Below are positions 10,557-23,962 of a stretch of DNA of 64,000 bases, piece by piece. This DNA comes from Halopseudomonas litoralis (GTDB lineage: Bacteria > Pseudomonadota > Gammaproteobacteria > Pseudomonadales > Pseudomonadaceae): the NCBI RefSeq assembly GCF_900105005.1, contig NZ_LT629748.1:2542001-2606000 (forward strand), read 5' to 3'. Numbering within the stretch: the stretch's first letter is position 1; each line of letters starts with the position of its first letter. The notes beneath the pieces were generated by a model, which had not been told where the DNA came from, did not search any database, and saw only the letters and a program-made list of their open reading frames with translations. A program made the position numbers and the translations under genes.

Positions 10557-11965
10557 GCGAACCAGCCCTGCAGCATGAACGGCCCCGAGCCGTCTACTGT
10601 CTGCCAGACCCAGGCACGACGCCCATCTCGAGTGCGAACCAGATAATAGTCTCGGCGCAGATCCCCGGCATCCCACCAGCCGGACTCGATACGCTCCGGT
10701 CCGGCAAGAATCTCCGGCAGCAAATCACCCAACGGCTGTGGCTCAGTCAGCAGCCAGCCCGGACGCGGCCGACTATCATGCAGCCCTGCTCCACCACCGG
10801 TGACATCAGCACGCCAACTGCACTCGGGACGATGATCAGCCACCGCAACCAGGCCCTGGATAGCCCGATCCCCCAAACGCGCCCGCAACCGTTCACGCAG
10901 CTGCTCCCAGGGTTGGGATTGTTGCGGCCTTTCGTCAAACAACGTCTGGGGCTGCGGCACAAACGCAGGCAGGTTCTGCGCTGACAGCCGCAGCGCCAAC
11001 ACCGGCGCCGGCAGCTGCAACTGCTCCAGCCGGCTGCGAACCACGTCAAACAGCAGCTGCGTATCGCGTTCCGGCGTCAACAGACCTATGGGCAACGGAG
11101 TAACGGCTTGGCTGCGGTGCTCCAGGCCCAGCATGAATTGCTGCACTCCACAGTCCCTGCCGGCGAGAAAGGCGTTCAGATCAGTGACCAGCCGCCGCAC
11201 AGGAAACAACAGTGCCTGATGGGTCTGGATCTCGAAGTTGAACTCGATGCGCGCCTCAAATTCATCAGCTGGCTGATAACTGCCAAGCGCCAGCGGCTGA
11301 TGACCCAACAAGGTATCCAGATGCGGCAGCACACGCTTGGGAAAGCGTTTGGCCAAGGTATCTCGCGGCAAAACCAGCAGCTGCTTTACCTGTCGCAGTC
11401 CCATGCGGGACAAAGCAGACACGCTATCGGTATCCAACCCGCAGCGACTGATGGGCAAGCACTCGATCTGCTCGCGCAGCCCCGCCTCAGCGACAGCAAA
11501 GCTATCATGCACATTGGTCAATACCCGCGCGGCAGCCGGGTTGGGCGCCAGCACAATGCGATGTTGAAATCCCAGCTCTTTCAATTCGTGGCGCAAACGC
11601 TGCTCAAATTGCGGCCAGGGACCGAACAGGCTCAAACTGGACTCGACCTCCATCAACAATGCCCGTGGATAATCCAGACTGACATGGGAACTGAAGCGGT
11701 ATCCCCAGGCGGCCAGGAAATGCTGCCATTGATCGATCTGTTGTTGATCATACTCGGCCACGGCAAAACCACTGGTCAGGGTCTGTGCTGCCAGCAAGGT
11801 CTGGCCAGGCTTGAGCCCGAGTTGTCGCGCCGCCGGGTTGGCAGCCCTGATCACCCTGTGCTGTGCCGGACCGGCAACCAATACCAGCGGCTGTTCCTGA
11901 TCGGTACGGCTGCGCAGAGCGCCATCCAGTGCCAATTGGGTGAACAGAATACAGGCCCAGCGCAT
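10553..11965 (-). CDS. imuB: ImuB, catalytically degenerate Y-family polymerase homolog
   Basis: A 470-residue protein with the Y-family polymerase layout but without the N-terminal catalytic acidic residue ([15 protein letters not shown] replaces the usual D-x-D segment). It therefore acts as a scaffold, binding the beta clamp and recruiting DnaE2 and ImuA at lesions. [20 protein letters not shown] is the helix-hairpin-helix segment, followed by a little-finger-like domain and a C-terminal extension rich in aromatic residues. It lies 3 nt after imuA and overlaps dnaE2 by 4 nt, so the three genes form one operon. Confidence 0.94.
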   Translation of the reverse strand: MRWACILFTQLALDGALRSRTDQEQPLVLVAGPAQHRVIRAANPAARQLGLKPGQTLLAAQTLTSGFAVAEYDQQQIDQWQHFLAAWGYRFSSHVSLDYPRALLMEVESSLSLFGPWPQFEQRLRHELKELGFQHRIVLAPNPAAARVLTNVHDSFAVAEAGLREQIECLPISRCGLDTDSVSALSRMGLRQVKQLLVLPRDTLAKRFPKRVLPHLDTLLGHQPLALGSYQPADEFEARIEFNFEIQTHQALLFPVRRLVTDLNAFLAGRDCGVQQFMLGLEHRSQAVTPLPIGLLTPERDTQLLFDVVRSRLEQLQLPAPVLALRLSAQNLPAFVPQPQTLFDERPQQSQPWEQLRERLRARLGDRAIQGLVAVADHRPECSWRADVTGGGAGLHDSRPRPGWLLTEPQPLGDLLPEILAGPERIESGWWDAGDLRRDYYLVRTRDGRRAWVWQTVDGSGPFMLQGWFA

Positions 11966-11968
11966 CTC

Positions 11969-12577
11969 TTAACCCAACGCAACAGGACGTGACGACTGCA
12001 AGGCGCCGCGACTCTTGAGCACCCTCACCTGTCGCGGATGACAATCCACAACCAGGCGCAACGCCGCAGGCGAAGGGTTCACCGCTTCGCGCAAGGACCG
12101 GCAGGCAAATCCCAGAGTCTGTCCGGTCGCCGCTGCCAATTGCAGTCGCCGCAACCCTCGATCATCGATACGCTGCGGCCAGCACAGCACGGCAGCGCAA
12201 CTGCCGGAACGCAGGCATTGCTCCGCCGCCCACAGTGCTTCTCGCTCATCGGCATTGATCACCGTCATCCAGCGCAGATCAACACCCGCCGCAAGCCAGG
12301 CGTGGGGATAAGGTATATGCGGCGGCGCCACCAGCACTATTCTTTCACTGGCCCTGGTCAACCGCGCCAGTGTCGGCCACAACAACTGCAACTCCCCTGC
12401 TCCCGGTGCCGCCAGCAGAATCTCACTGAGCGCCGCCTCCGGCCAGCCTCCCCCGGGCAGCACCGCATCCAGCTGCAAATGACCGGTGGGCTGAGCGGCT
12501 GCCGGGGCGTTTTCAGTGCGGCCTTTCCATACTTTCTGCTGACGCAGCAGTGTGTCGAGCGATACCACGGCACTCAT
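11969..12577 (-). CDS. imuA: ImuA, RecA/SulA-like translesion accessory protein
   Basis: A 202-residue protein related to the RecA core and to cell-division inhibitor SulA: GHLQLDAVLPGGGWPEAALSEILL opens the domain (GHLQLDAVLPGGGWPEAALS), followed by GELQLLWPTLARLT and the beta-strand RIVLVAPPHIPYPHAW. No full Walker A is present. It works with ImuB and DnaE2 in SOS mutagenesis. The start MSAVVSLDTLLRQQKVWKGR at 12577 is chosen because GGAG lies 6-7 nt upstream and because longer frames would cross the LexA box and promoter. First gene of the operon. Confidence 0.93.
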   Translation of the reverse strand: MSAVVSLDTLLRQQKVWKGRTENAPAAAQPTGHLQLDAVLPGGGWPEAALSEILLAAPGAGELQLLWPTLARLTRASERIVLVAPPHIPYPHAWLAAGVDLRWMTVINADEREALWAAEQCLRSGSCAAVLCWPQRIDDRGLRRLQLAAATGQTLGFACRSLREAVNPSPAALRLVVDCHPRQVRVLKSRGALQSSRPVALG

Positions 12578-12662
12578 CAACGCTGCTCCATGAACAGTGC
12601 AGCAACGCCAGCTGGCGGAAACGGAAGGAGAAATGAAAAAGCGACCATGGGGCACCATAAAA

Positions 12663-12678
12663 CTGTATAGACATACAG
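12663..12678 (-). promoter_or_regulatory. LexA (SOS) box of the imuA operon
   Basis: CTGTATAGACATACAG matches the CTGT-N8-ACAG LexA consensus exactly, with near-consensus inner bases. It lies 85 bp upstream of the imuA start and overlaps the promoter -10 element (12677-12682), so bound LexA would block RNA polymerase directly. Confidence 0.9.
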
Positions 12679-12705
12679 CATATGAAGTCACACAAGGACG
12701 GTCAA
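12677..12705 (-). promoter_or_regulatory. Sigma-70 promoter of the imuA-imuB-dnaE2 operon
   Basis: On the minus strand TTGACC (12700-12705) and TATGCT (12677-12682) are separated by exactly 17 bp. The -10 hexamer shares two bases with the LexA box. The hexamers are read directly; transcription start is inferred at about 12670, inside the box. Confidence 0.7.
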
Positions 12706-12938
12706 TCCTCTAGTGATGAATGGATGCCTGGTGGCAGAAATATTGATAGCCGGCCAGGTTGGAAATAGCCTGGCGGAACGAAGGCAACCAGCTCTGCGCA
12801 GGATCTGAGCTATGCCGGAATCCGGGTATCTACAGGAATCCGAATTTGTGGAGGCAGGCTGTATGGGAACAGTTTTTGGGAGCGGGCTAGCCCGCGAAGA
12901 GGCCGAGCAGAAAGATCTCACGACCAAGGCCGCCCAAG
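12694..12938. other. Intergenic region between imuA and ispD
   Basis: This gap holds no convincing gene. A minus-strand frame of 84 codons spans most of it but has no ribosome site and ends across the REP element, so it is not called. Visible elements are two GGAATCCG direct repeats near 12818-12842 and the REP palindrome at 12878-12904. Minus-strand transcription from ispD ends here, yet no U-tailed terminator is seen. Confidence 0.5.
12878..12904. repeat. REP palindrome of Pseudomonas type
   Basis: GGGAGCGGGCTAGCCCGCGA followed by AGAGGCC is the well-known REP sequence found in many copies between Pseudomonas genes (core GCGGGCTAGCCCGC palindrome). Only one copy was found in the window. 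It may serve as the ispD 3' end and as a target for insertion sequences or DNA gyrase. Confidence 0.8.
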
Positions 12939-13631
12939 TCAACGCCGCCGCAGAAACTCCAGATCTTCCGGCCGGGTCACCTTGATGTTATCCGCCCGAC
13001 CTTCGACCAGCCTTGGCGAATGGCCAGCCCATTCCATGGCAGAGGCTTCATCGGTGATGACCGCACCAGCTACCAGAGCGTCACTCAAGGCCGTGCGCAG
13101 CGCACCCAGACGAAACATCTGTGGGGTATAAGCCTGCCAGAACAGCGAGCGGTCCGGAGTCGAGCTGACCCGACCATCGGGTCCGGCCAGTTTCAGGGTG
13201 TCGCGCACCGGCACCGCCAGCAGACCACCGACGGAATCATTCTGCAGCGTGATCAACAGTATCTGCAGATCGGACAGGGTCAGGTTGGGCCTGGCTGCAT
13301 CGTGCACCAGTACCCAGTCCCGCTCGTCGGCGCCCAGCGACGTGAGCGCTTGCAGTCCGTTGAGCACCGAGTCGGCGCGTTCGTCACCGCCATCGGCCCG
13401 GGTGATGCGCGAGTCAGTCGCACAGGCCAATACCGGCCACCACTCATCAAGCGGCGACAGGCAGACCACCAGTCCGGACAGTCCGGGCTGGTCGAGGAAA
13501 CAGTCGAGGGTATGCTCGATCAGACAGCGCCCATTCAAGGGCAGGTATTGCTTGGGACGATCGGCGCGCATGCGCGAGCCGACGCCTGCAGCGGGGATAA
13601 CCACCCAGAAAGACGGGGTGGTCTCAGTCAT
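12939..13631 (-). CDS. ispD: 2-C-methyl-D-erythritol 4-phosphate cytidylyltransferase
   Basis: Third enzyme of the MEP isoprenoid pathway; couples MEP to CTP giving CDP-methylerythritol. The 230-residue protein begins with the nucleotidyltransferase signature VVIPAAGVGSRMRADRPKQYL (VVIPAAGVGSRMRADRPKQY), then carries VLVHDAARPN with the metal-binding Asp, and RPEDLEFLRRR at the C-terminus. Length is typical. It overlaps ftsB by 8 nt, so it is coupled to it. In many gammaproteobacteria ispF follows ispD; here a REP-bearing gap and the imuA operon follow instead, so ispF must lie elsewhere. Confidence 0.96.
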   Translation of the reverse strand: MTETTPSFWVVIPAAGVGSRMRADRPKQYLPLNGRCLIEHTLDCFLDQPGLSGLVVCLSPLDEWWPVLACATDSRITRADGGDERADSVLNGLQALTSLGADERDWVLVHDAARPNLTLSDLQILLITLQNDSVGGLLAVPVRDTLKLAGPDGRVSSTPDRSLFWQAYTPQMFRLGALRTALSDALVAGAVITDEASAMEWAGHSPRLVEGRADNIKVTRPEDLEFLRRR

Positions 13632-13899
13632 TACCGCTCAACTGGAACAGGGTTTCGCCTTCCTTGACCATGCCCAGCTCATGCCGGGCACGCTCTTCGA
13701 TGGTTTCCAGCCCCTGTTTCAGCTCGATGACCTCTGCTGTCAGCACGCGATTGCGCTCCAGCAGTTTTTCGTTTTCGCTCTGCTGACTGGAGATGTCCTG
13801 CTTGAGCTGGGCGACATGAGCCAAACTACCCTCGCCTACCCACAGGCGATACTGCAGCCCGGCAAACAAGATCAGTGAAATCACCCAGAGCCATTTCAA
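13624..13899 (-). CDS. ftsB: Cell division protein FtsB
   Basis: A 91-residue bitopic membrane protein: MKWLWVISLILFAGLQYRLW is the single transmembrane helix, then a periplasmic coiled coil (QLKQDISSQQSENEKLLERN, about residues 32-72) and a C-terminal segment HELGMVKEGETLFQL typical of FtsB. It forms the FtsQ-FtsL-FtsB complex that activates septal peptidoglycan synthesis. Neighbours eno (upstream) and ispD (downstream, 8-nt overlap) match the conserved eno-ftsB-ispD order. Confidence 0.95.
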   Translation of the reverse strand: MKWLWVISLILFAGLQYRLWVGEGSLAHVAQLKQDISSQQSENEKLLERNRVLTAEVIELKQGLETIEERARHELGMVKEGETLFQLSGND

Positions 13900-13926
13900 G
13901 CAGAGAACCTCCCCGGCAACCGGCTA

Positions 13927-17830
<3,904 letters not shown>

Positions 17831-17870
17831 TCAAGATGGGAAGTCAGGATACCAGACAGCCTGGATTTGC

Positions 17871-19211
17871 TCAATCCAAAACCGGCATCAAACCCGGCTC
17901 CCATGTCACCGCCCAGCCAGCTTCACCAGCCCCAGCATTCGCCCCTTCGGCGTTCCAGCGTCCGGCCACGGAAATCAGCCGATCGTCGCAGTATAGCAAC
18001 GGGATTGCCGGGCGTATCCAGGCCGGAACACCGGCTTCCTGAAACAGCTTTTTCAGCATCTGATGCGGCCGACCGGGTAATTTTATCTGCTCACCGCCTC
18101 GGCGATAGGCAATTCGCCAGGCACCCGGCCGTGCGGCGATATCACCGCCACCGGGAGCCATGTGCAGCCAGCCATTACCAGCTGTCAACGCAGTATCGGC
18201 AAAGTGCGACAGCGGTTGTTCAATACCAGCGGGCACGCCACCTGTCGGCAATAGCCACAGGCGACCTGACGAACGGTATAACTGCGCCCGCCCCAGCTGC
18301 ACCGCAGGCTGAGTATCCGGCGCAGCGCCCAACTGGATAATCAGACTGTGCAGATGACGCTGATCAGGCAGCTGCATGCCGTTGTCATGCAACCAGTAAC
18401 GCAGCAGATTCTTTTGCCGTACCGGGGTCAGTGCAGCAACTGCGGCCACATCCAGACTGGGCCAGGCTGCCAGCCAGGCATCAGTCAGCATGCCTTGGGC
18501 CAGTTGCAGATCCTCACTCGCCCGCTCGTCCAGCAACTGATTGGCTTCTTCAGCATGCTCGGCCAGCCGCAGCAGGTTTTCCGGCATCGCCGGCCAACGC
18601 TGGCGCAGATCAGGCAACAACTCATGACGCAGCGCGGTGCGCGCATACCGGGGATCGGCGTTGGCCGGATCTTCAATCCAGCTCAACTGTTGCTCACTGG
18701 CCCAGCCATGCAACTCTCGCCGCCCCCAAGGCAGCAACGGCCGCAGCAATCGCCCTGCGCCCAGCGCTCGGCTGCGCGGCATGCCAGCCAGACCCCTCAA
18801 TCCCGTGCCGCGCAGCAAGCGAAACAGCAGGGTTTCCAGCTGATCGTCGCGGTGGTGAGCCAACAGCAAACAGTCATCACGGCTCATCAGCCGTTCAAAT
18901 ACCGAGTACCGCGCGTCCCGAGCCCGCTCTTCAATACTGCCCGCCGAAGCCAGACACACTCTTTCGATGTGCAACTCTACACCGCGGGCAGCGCACTCAC
19001 GCGCGCAATGCTCCGCCCATTGATCGGCATCGGCATGCAGACCGTGATGTACATGTATGGCTTTGATGGGAGGGAGAGGATGGTCTTGGCGCAGCTGGAC
19101 CAAGGCATCCAACAGCACCATGGAATCCAGACCACCGGACAGCCCCAGCCAGCAGACCGGGGCATCCACACAGGGTGCCAGTTGCTCAAGCAGCCCCTGC
19201 GGATTGAACAC
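17871..19211 (-). CDS. tilS: tRNA(Ile)-lysidine synthase
   Basis: Adds lysine to C34 of the CAU-anticodon tRNA(Ile), switching it to read AUA. The 446-residue protein has the PP-loop LGLSGGLDSMVLLDALV near residue 23, HVHHGLHADADQWAEHC, and LLAHHRDDQLETLLFRLLRGTGLRGL (LLAHHRDDQLETLLFRLLRG), all diagnostic, plus central and C-terminal substrate-binding domains. Translation starts with GTG at 19211, directly abutting the accA stop codon, so it probably depends on ribosomes finishing accA. Confidence 0.94.
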   Translation of the reverse strand: MFNPQGLLEQLAPCVDAPVCWLGLSGGLDSMVLLDALVQLRQDHPLPPIKAIHVHHGLHADADQWAEHCARECAARGVELHIERVCLASAGSIEERARDARYSVFERLMSRDDCLLLAHHRDDQLETLLFRLLRGTGLRGLAGMPRSRALGAGRLLRPLLPWGRRELHGWASEQQLSWIEDPANADPRYARTALRHELLPDLRQRWPAMPENLLRLAEHAEEANQLLDERASEDLQLAQGMLTDAWLAAWPSLDVAAVAALTPVRQKNLLRYWLHDNGMQLPDQRHLHSLIIQLGAAPDTQPAVQLGRAQLYRSSGRLWLLPTGGVPAGIEQPLSHFADTALTAGNGWLHMAPGGGDIAARPGAWRIAYRRGGEQIKLPGRPHQMLKKLFQEAGVPAWIRPAIPLLYCDDRLISVAGRWNAEGANAGAGEAGWAVTWEPGLMPVLD

Positions 19212-20168
19212 TTACTGAATACCGAAGGCCATCAGTCGCTCGTAACGGCTTTCCAGCAGCTCATCAGCAGACTGACCTTCCAGCTCGTCCAGCTCAGCCA
19301 GCAACTGCGCCTTGAGTCGGGCCGCCATTTCTTCCGGCTCGCGATGCGCACCACCCAGCGGCTCGGGGATCAGATTGTCCACCAGACCCAGTTCCTGCAG
19401 TCGTGCGGCTGTCACACCCATGGCTTCGGCCGCATCGGAGGCTTTTTCCGACTTCTTCCACAGAATCGAGGCACAGCCTTCCGGGGAGATCACCGAATAA
19501 ATGGAATATTGCAGCATCATCAGACGATCACAGACACCGATGGCCAGCGCACCGCCGGAGCCACCCTCACCGATAACGGTGGAGATGATCGGCGTCTTCA
19601 GACGCGACATGACCTGCAGGTTCCAGGCGATGGCTTCGCTCTGACCGCGCTCTTCAGCGTCGATACCGGGATAGGCACCGGGGGTGTCGATGAAGGTCAG
19701 GATGGGCATCTTGAAACGCTCAGCCATCTGCATCAGACGACAGGCCTTGCGGTACCCTTCGGGCTTGGGCATGCCGAAGTTGCGGCGCACCTTTTCCTTC
19801 ACATCACGGCCTTTCTGATGACCGATAACCATCACCGGACGACCATCGAGACGGGCGATGCCACCGACGATGGCAGCATCATCGGCGAAATGCCGGTCAC
19901 CATGCAGCTCTTCGAAGTCGGTGAAGATGTGGCGGATGTAATCCAGCGTGTAAGGGCGCTGCGGATGCCGCGACATCTGCGTCACCTGCCAGCTCGACAG
20001 ATTGGAGAAAATGCTCTCGGTGAGCGAACGACTCTTGTCCTTCAGACGAGTGATTTCTTCAGTGATGTTCAGCGAATTGTCGCTGCCCACCAGACGCAGC
20101 TCTTCGATCTTGGCCTGCAAGTCGGCAATCGGCTGTTCAAATTCGAGGTATTTCTGGCTCTTGCTCAT
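19212..20168 (-). CDS. accA: Acetyl-CoA carboxylase carboxyltransferase subunit alpha
   Basis: With AccD forms the carboxyltransferase that makes malonyl-CoA for fatty acid synthesis. The 318-residue protein has the N-terminal helical segment [18 protein letters not shown] and the conserved core [60 protein letters not shown] and [13 protein letters not shown] (oxyanion glycines). Length fits. It lies 114 bp downstream of dnaE, as in other Pseudomonas genomes, and is followed without a gap by tilS. Confidence 0.97.
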   Translation of the reverse strand: MSKSQKYLEFEQPIADLQAKIEELRLVGSDNSLNITEEITRLKDKSRSLTESIFSNLSSWQVTQMSRHPQRPYTLDYIRHIFTDFEELHGDRHFADDAAIVGGIARLDGRPVMVIGHQKGRDVKEKVRRNFGMPKPEGYRKACRLMQMAERFKMPILTFIDTPGAYPGIDAEERGQSEAIAWNLQVMSRLKTPIISTVIGEGGSGGALAIGVCDRLMMLQYSIYSVISPEGCASILWKKSEKASDAAEAMGVTAARLQELGLVDNLIPEPLGGAHREPEEMAARLKAQLLAELDELEGQSADELLESRYERLMAFGIQ

Positions 20169-20282
20169 AAGCGTCGATTATCCGCGTAGCCCCAATCGGG
20201 GCATCCTGTTTTTGCGTTACCTTACGGGATTGCCATGCCTGCGTCGAGCAGGTGCACCCCGTGAGAATGTCCAAATTCTGCT

Positions 20283-23200
20283 TTACCTGTAATGCAGAGA
20301 GACGCTGCCTTTGCCCAGCTGGTCACGCAGCGTCTGTACCAGGTCATCGGCAGGCTCGACCCGCCACGCTTCGCCCAGACGCAGCAGGGCCTGCGCATCG
20401 GGGCGCTGCAACTCGATGGTGACCGCGCAACTGCCCTTGTACTGCTGCAGCACGCCGGCCAACCGGCCCAGGCATTCCGGGCCGTGCCGGCTGGTATCCA
20501 GATTGATACGCACGCTGTCCAGCAGCGAGGTGCGGGCCTCCTCCAGGCTCATTACCCGTTTGGCGCGCACACGCATGCCGCCGGAAAAGTCATCCACCGC
20601 CACCTCACCCTCCACCACCAGCAGCGCGTCCTTCTGCAGCAAGGATTGCGCAGCCTGATAGGCCTCGGCGAAAAGGGATACTTCGACTCGTGCCGAGCGG
20701 TCATCCAGCGTCACGAAACCGACCTTGTCGCCGCGCTTGCTTTTCATCACCCGCAGGTCGAACACCAGCCCCGCAATAGTCTGCGAATCCCGCGAGGGTT
20801 TGAGATCGATAATGCGCTGACGGGCAAAACGCCGGACTTCCTTCTCGTACTCATCGATGGGATGGCCGGTCAGATACAAGCCAAGCGTTTCCTTTTCGCC
20901 GCGCAGACGCTCCTTGAAGGTCCATTCACGCTCGTTGCGATAAGCTTCAAACAGGTCCCGCTCGGCCGCTGGCCCGAGCAGAGCGCCAAACAGATCATCA
21001 TGCCCACTGTCCGCGCTGCGCAGGGTCTGCTCGGCCGCTGCAATGGCTTCTTCCATGGCGGCCGCCAGCGCCGCCCGGTTGCGATCCACTTTCTGCAGAT
21101 AAGCCTGAGGTTCAGTATCGAAGAAGGGTCCCATGGCGTCCAGCGCGCCGGAACGAATCAATGCTTCCATGACCCGCTTGTTGATCCGCTTGAGGTCCAC
21201 GCGTGCACAGAAATCAAACAGGTCGGCAAAGGGGCCGCCCTGCTGCCGGGTCCGCACTATGGTTTCCACCGGGCCCTCGCCCACGCCCTTGATGGCACCG
21301 AGACCGTATACGACACTGCCACTGTCATCCACGGTGAACTTGTATTCGGAGATATTTACATCCGGCGCCTTCATCCGCAGCTTCATGCTGCGGCACTCCT
21401 CGATCAGCGTCACCACCTTGTCGGTGTTGTGCATGTCTGCCGAGAGCACTGCAGCCATGAAAGGCGCCGGATAATGCGCCTTCAGCCAGGCGGTCTGGTA
21501 GGACACCAGGCCATAGGCTGCCGAGTGCGACTTGTTGAAGCCGTAACCGGCGAATTTCTCCACCAGATCGAAGATGTTGCCCGCCAGATCAGCATCGATA
21601 TTGTTGCCACTGCAGCCCTCAAGGAAGATCTGCCGTTGCTGAGCCATTTCCTCGGGCTTTTTCTTGCCCATGGCCCGACGCAGCATATCCGCACCGCCAA
21701 GGGTGTAACCGCCCATGACCTGGGCGATCTGCATCACCTGTTCCTGATACAGAATAATGCCGTAGGTCGGTTTGAGTACTGGCTCCAGACCCGGATATTG
21801 GTAGTTCGGGTGCGGATAGGAGATCTGCTCACGGCCGTGCTTACGGTTGATGAAGTCGTCGACCATGCCTGACTGCAACGGCCCCGGGCGGAACAGGGCC
21901 ACCAGTGCGATCATGTCTTCCAGGCAGTCGGGCTTGAGCTTCTTGATCAGCTCCTTCATACCACGCGATTCTAGCTGGAATACCGCCGTGGTCTCGGCCT
22001 TCTGCAGCATCTGATAGGTAGGCGCGTCATCCAGCGGGATGAAGTTGATATCCAGCGCGTCCTTGCCTTCCTCGGCACGGATACGATTGATGGTCTCCAT
22101 GGCCCAGTCGATGATGGTCAGGGTACGCAGGCCGAGAAAGTCGAACTTCACCAGACCGGCAGATTCGACATCATCCTTGTCGAACTGGGTTACCAATCCC
22201 TCGCCCGCCTCATCGCAATACAGCGGTGCGAAATCGGTCAGTTTGGTCGGCGCAATCACCACACCCCCGGCGTGCTTGCCGACGTTGCGGGTGATGCCTT
22301 CCAGCTTCAATGCCATGTCCCAGATTTCCTGGGCTTCCTCATCAGCCGCCAGGAAATCACGCAGGATTTCCTCCTGCTCGTGGGCCTTGGCCAGGGTCAT
22401 GCCGACCTCGAAGGGAATCATCTTCGATAGCCTGTCGGCCAAACCGTAGGACTTGCCCTGCACCCGCGCCACGTCGCGCACCACCGCCTTGGCGGCCATG
22501 GTGCCGAAGGTGATGATCTGTGATACCGCGTTGCGGCCATAGGCCTCGGCAACGTATTCGATGACCCGGTCACGGCCTTCCATGCAGAAGTCGATATCGA
22601 AGTCGGGCATGGATACCCGTTCCGGGTTGAGGAAGCGCTCGAACAGCAGATCGTATTGCAGAGGATCGAGATCGGTGATCAACAGGGAATAGGCGACCAG
22701 CGACCCTGCGCCCGACCCCCGGCCCGGCCCCACTGGCACGCCATTGTTCTTGGCCCACTTGATGAAGTCCATGACGATCAGGAAGTAACCGGGAAAACCC
22801 ATCTGGATGATGATATCCAGTTCAAACTTCAACCGATCCAGATAGACTTGGCGGCGCGCCTCATAGTTTTCCGAGTCCGGCGGCAATACCACTTTGAGGC
22901 GCTCTTCCAGCCCTTCCAGCGAGACCTCGCGGAAATAGTCATCCATGGTCATGCCGTCAGGCACGGGGAAATCTGGCAGGAAGTAAGTACCCAGCTGGAC
23001 GTCGATATTGCAGCGTTTGGCAATTTCCACGCTGTTGGCCAGCGCCTCGGGGATATCCGAAAACAGCTCAGCCATTTCCTCGGGTGACTTCAGATACTGC
23101 TCTTCGCTGTATTGCTTGACCCGGCGCGGATCACCCAGAGCACGACCTTCGCCGATGCAGACGCGGGTTTCGTGGGCCTCGTAATCTTCACGATAGATGA

Positions 23201-23807
23201 AGCGCACATCGTTGGTGGCGACCACCGGACAGCTGAACCGACCAGCCAGGGCTACCGCAGCGTGCAGATGCTCTTCGTCATTGGGGCGTTTGGTGCGTTG
23301 CAGCTCCAGATAGAAACGCCCGGGAAAGACACTCATCCAGTATTGCAGCAGATCATCGGCGTGCGCCGGATCGCTGGACAGCAGAGTCTGCCCAATCTCC
23401 CCTTCCTTGGCACCGGACAGCGCAATTACCCCTTCACTGGCTTCCGCCACCCATTCGCGGCGAATGGTCACCAGACCATTACGTTGTCCATGCGTGTATC
23501 CACGGGAAATCAGCTCGGTGAGGTTGCGATAGCCTTGCCGATTCATGGCCAGCAGGGTCATGCGGCTCAGATGGTTTTCATCTTCCGCATCGGTCAGCCA
23601 GATATCCACACCGGAAATCGGCTTGATGCCGGCGCCCATGGCAGCCTTGTAGAACTTCACCAGACTGCACATGTTGTGTTGATCGGTCACCGCCACCGCC
23701 GGCATCCCTGCTCCGCCCACCGCCTTGATCAAGGGCTTGATTCGTACCAGGCCGTCGACCAGGGAGTATTCGCTGTGGACACGCAGATGGATGAAGGAAA
23801 CGCTCAT
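20283..23807 (-). CDS. dnaE: DNA polymerase III subunit alpha (replicative)
   Basis: Catalytic subunit of the replicative polymerase. The 1174-residue protein starts MSVSFIHLRVHSEYSLVDGL, the PHP domain (first 280 residues). The polymerase domain contains GPGRGSGAGSLVAYSLLITD and MPDFDIDFCMEGRDRVIEYV with the active-site aspartates, then KPTYGIILYQEQVMQIAQVM and GYGFNKSHSAAYGLVSYQTA. The C-terminus holds an OB-fold region and a beta-binding tail. Length matches Pseudomonas DnaE and is distinct from the shorter dnaE2 also present in this window. Confidence 0.97.
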   Translation of the reverse strand: MSVSFIHLRVHSEYSLVDGLVRIKPLIKAVGGAGMPAVAVTDQHNMCSLVKFYKAAMGAGIKPISGVDIWLTDAEDENHLSRMTLLAMNRQGYRNLTELISRGYTHGQRNGLVTIRREWVAEASEGVIALSGAKEGEIGQTLLSSDPAHADDLLQYWMSVFPGRFYLELQRTKRPNDEEHLHAAVALAGRFSCPVVATNDVRFIYREDYEAHETRVCIGEGRALGDPRRVKQYSEEQYLKSPEEMAELFSDIPEALANSVEIAKRCNIDVQLGTYFLPDFPVPDGMTMDDYFREVSLEGLEERLKVVLPPDSENYEARRQVYLDRLKFELDIIIQMGFPGYFLIVMDFIKWAKNNGVPVGPGRGSGAGSLVAYSLLITDLDPLQYDLLFERFLNPERVSMPDFDIDFCMEGRDRVIEYVAEAYGRNAVSQIITFGTMAAKAVVRDVARVQGKSYGLADRLSKMIPFEVGMTLAKAHEQEEILRDFLAADEEAQEIWDMALKLEGITRNVGKHAGGVVIAPTKLTDFAPLYCDEAGEGLVTQFDKDDVESAGLVKFDFLGLRTLTIIDWAMETINRIRAEEGKDALDINFIPLDDAPTYQMLQKAETTAVFQLESRGMKELIKKLKPDCLEDMIALVALFRPGPLQSGMVDDFINRKHGREQISYPHPNYQYPGLEPVLKPTYGIILYQEQVMQIAQVMGGYTLGGADMLRRAMGKKKPEEMAQQRQIFLEGCSGNNIDADLAGNIFDLVEKFAGYGFNKSHSAAYGLVSYQTAWLKAHYPAPFMAAVLSADMHNTDKVVTLIEECRSMKLRMKAPDVNISEYKFTVDDSGSVVYGLGAIKGVGEGPVETIVRTRQQGGPFADLFDFCARVDLKRINKRVMEALIRSGALDAMGPFFDTEPQAYLQKVDRNRAALAAAMEEAIAAAEQTLRSADSGHDDLFGALLGPAAERDLFEAYRNEREWTFKERLRGEKETLGLYLTGHPIDEYEKEVRRFARQRIIDLKPSRDSQTIAGLVFDLRVMKSKRGDKVGFVTLDDRSARVEVSLFAEAYQAAQSLLQKDALLVVEGEVAVDDFSGGMRVRAKRVMSLEEARTSLLDSVRINLDTSRHGPECLGRLAGVLQQYKGSCAVTIELQRPDAQALLRLGEAWRVEPADDLVQTLRDQLGKGSVSLHYR

Positions 23808-23885
23808 ATCTATCCTGATTCAGGGGTGGGATTAACCGGGTGATTGTAACGACGGGGCAGGCTCGGGGCCAGTGATGAGATTTAT

Positions 23886-23950
23886 CGATCGTTCCCACGC
23901 AGAGCATGGGAGCCATCGGAAACCGAGTACCGACTCCGTGCCAGATCGTT
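23886..23950. repeat. Palindromic intergenic repeat, left of the IS element
   Basis: Contains GATCGTTCCCACGC (23887-23900), an intact version of the sequence split by the IS, and then AGAGCATGGGAGCCATCGGA and AACCGAGTACCGACTCCG. The 47-nt stretch 23892-23938 matches 25244-25290 on the other side at about 40 of 47 positions. It belongs to the CCCACGC-type palindromic repeats common between genes in pseudomonads. The final GATCGTT (23944-23950) is the left half of the IS target. Confidence 0.7.
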
Positions 23951-23962
23951 TGTATGGTTCAT

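Noticed and set aside
12688..12942. 84-codon minus-strand frame between ispD and imuA
   Set aside because: Crosses the REP palindrome and GGAATCCG repeats, lacks a ribosome site and overlaps the imuA promoter side.
18348..20189. 613-codon frame opposite tilS and accA
   Set aside because: Same reason: it crosses the tilS/accA boundary, shows no recognisable motif and is opposite two certain genes.
20189..20202. GCCCC/GGGGC hairpin between accA and dnaE as a terminator
   Set aside because: Stem is only 5 bp and no T-run follows on the minus strand, the direction of transcription.
20292..21872. 526-codon frame opposite dnaE
   Set aside because: Shadow of dnaE; no start signal and no domain.
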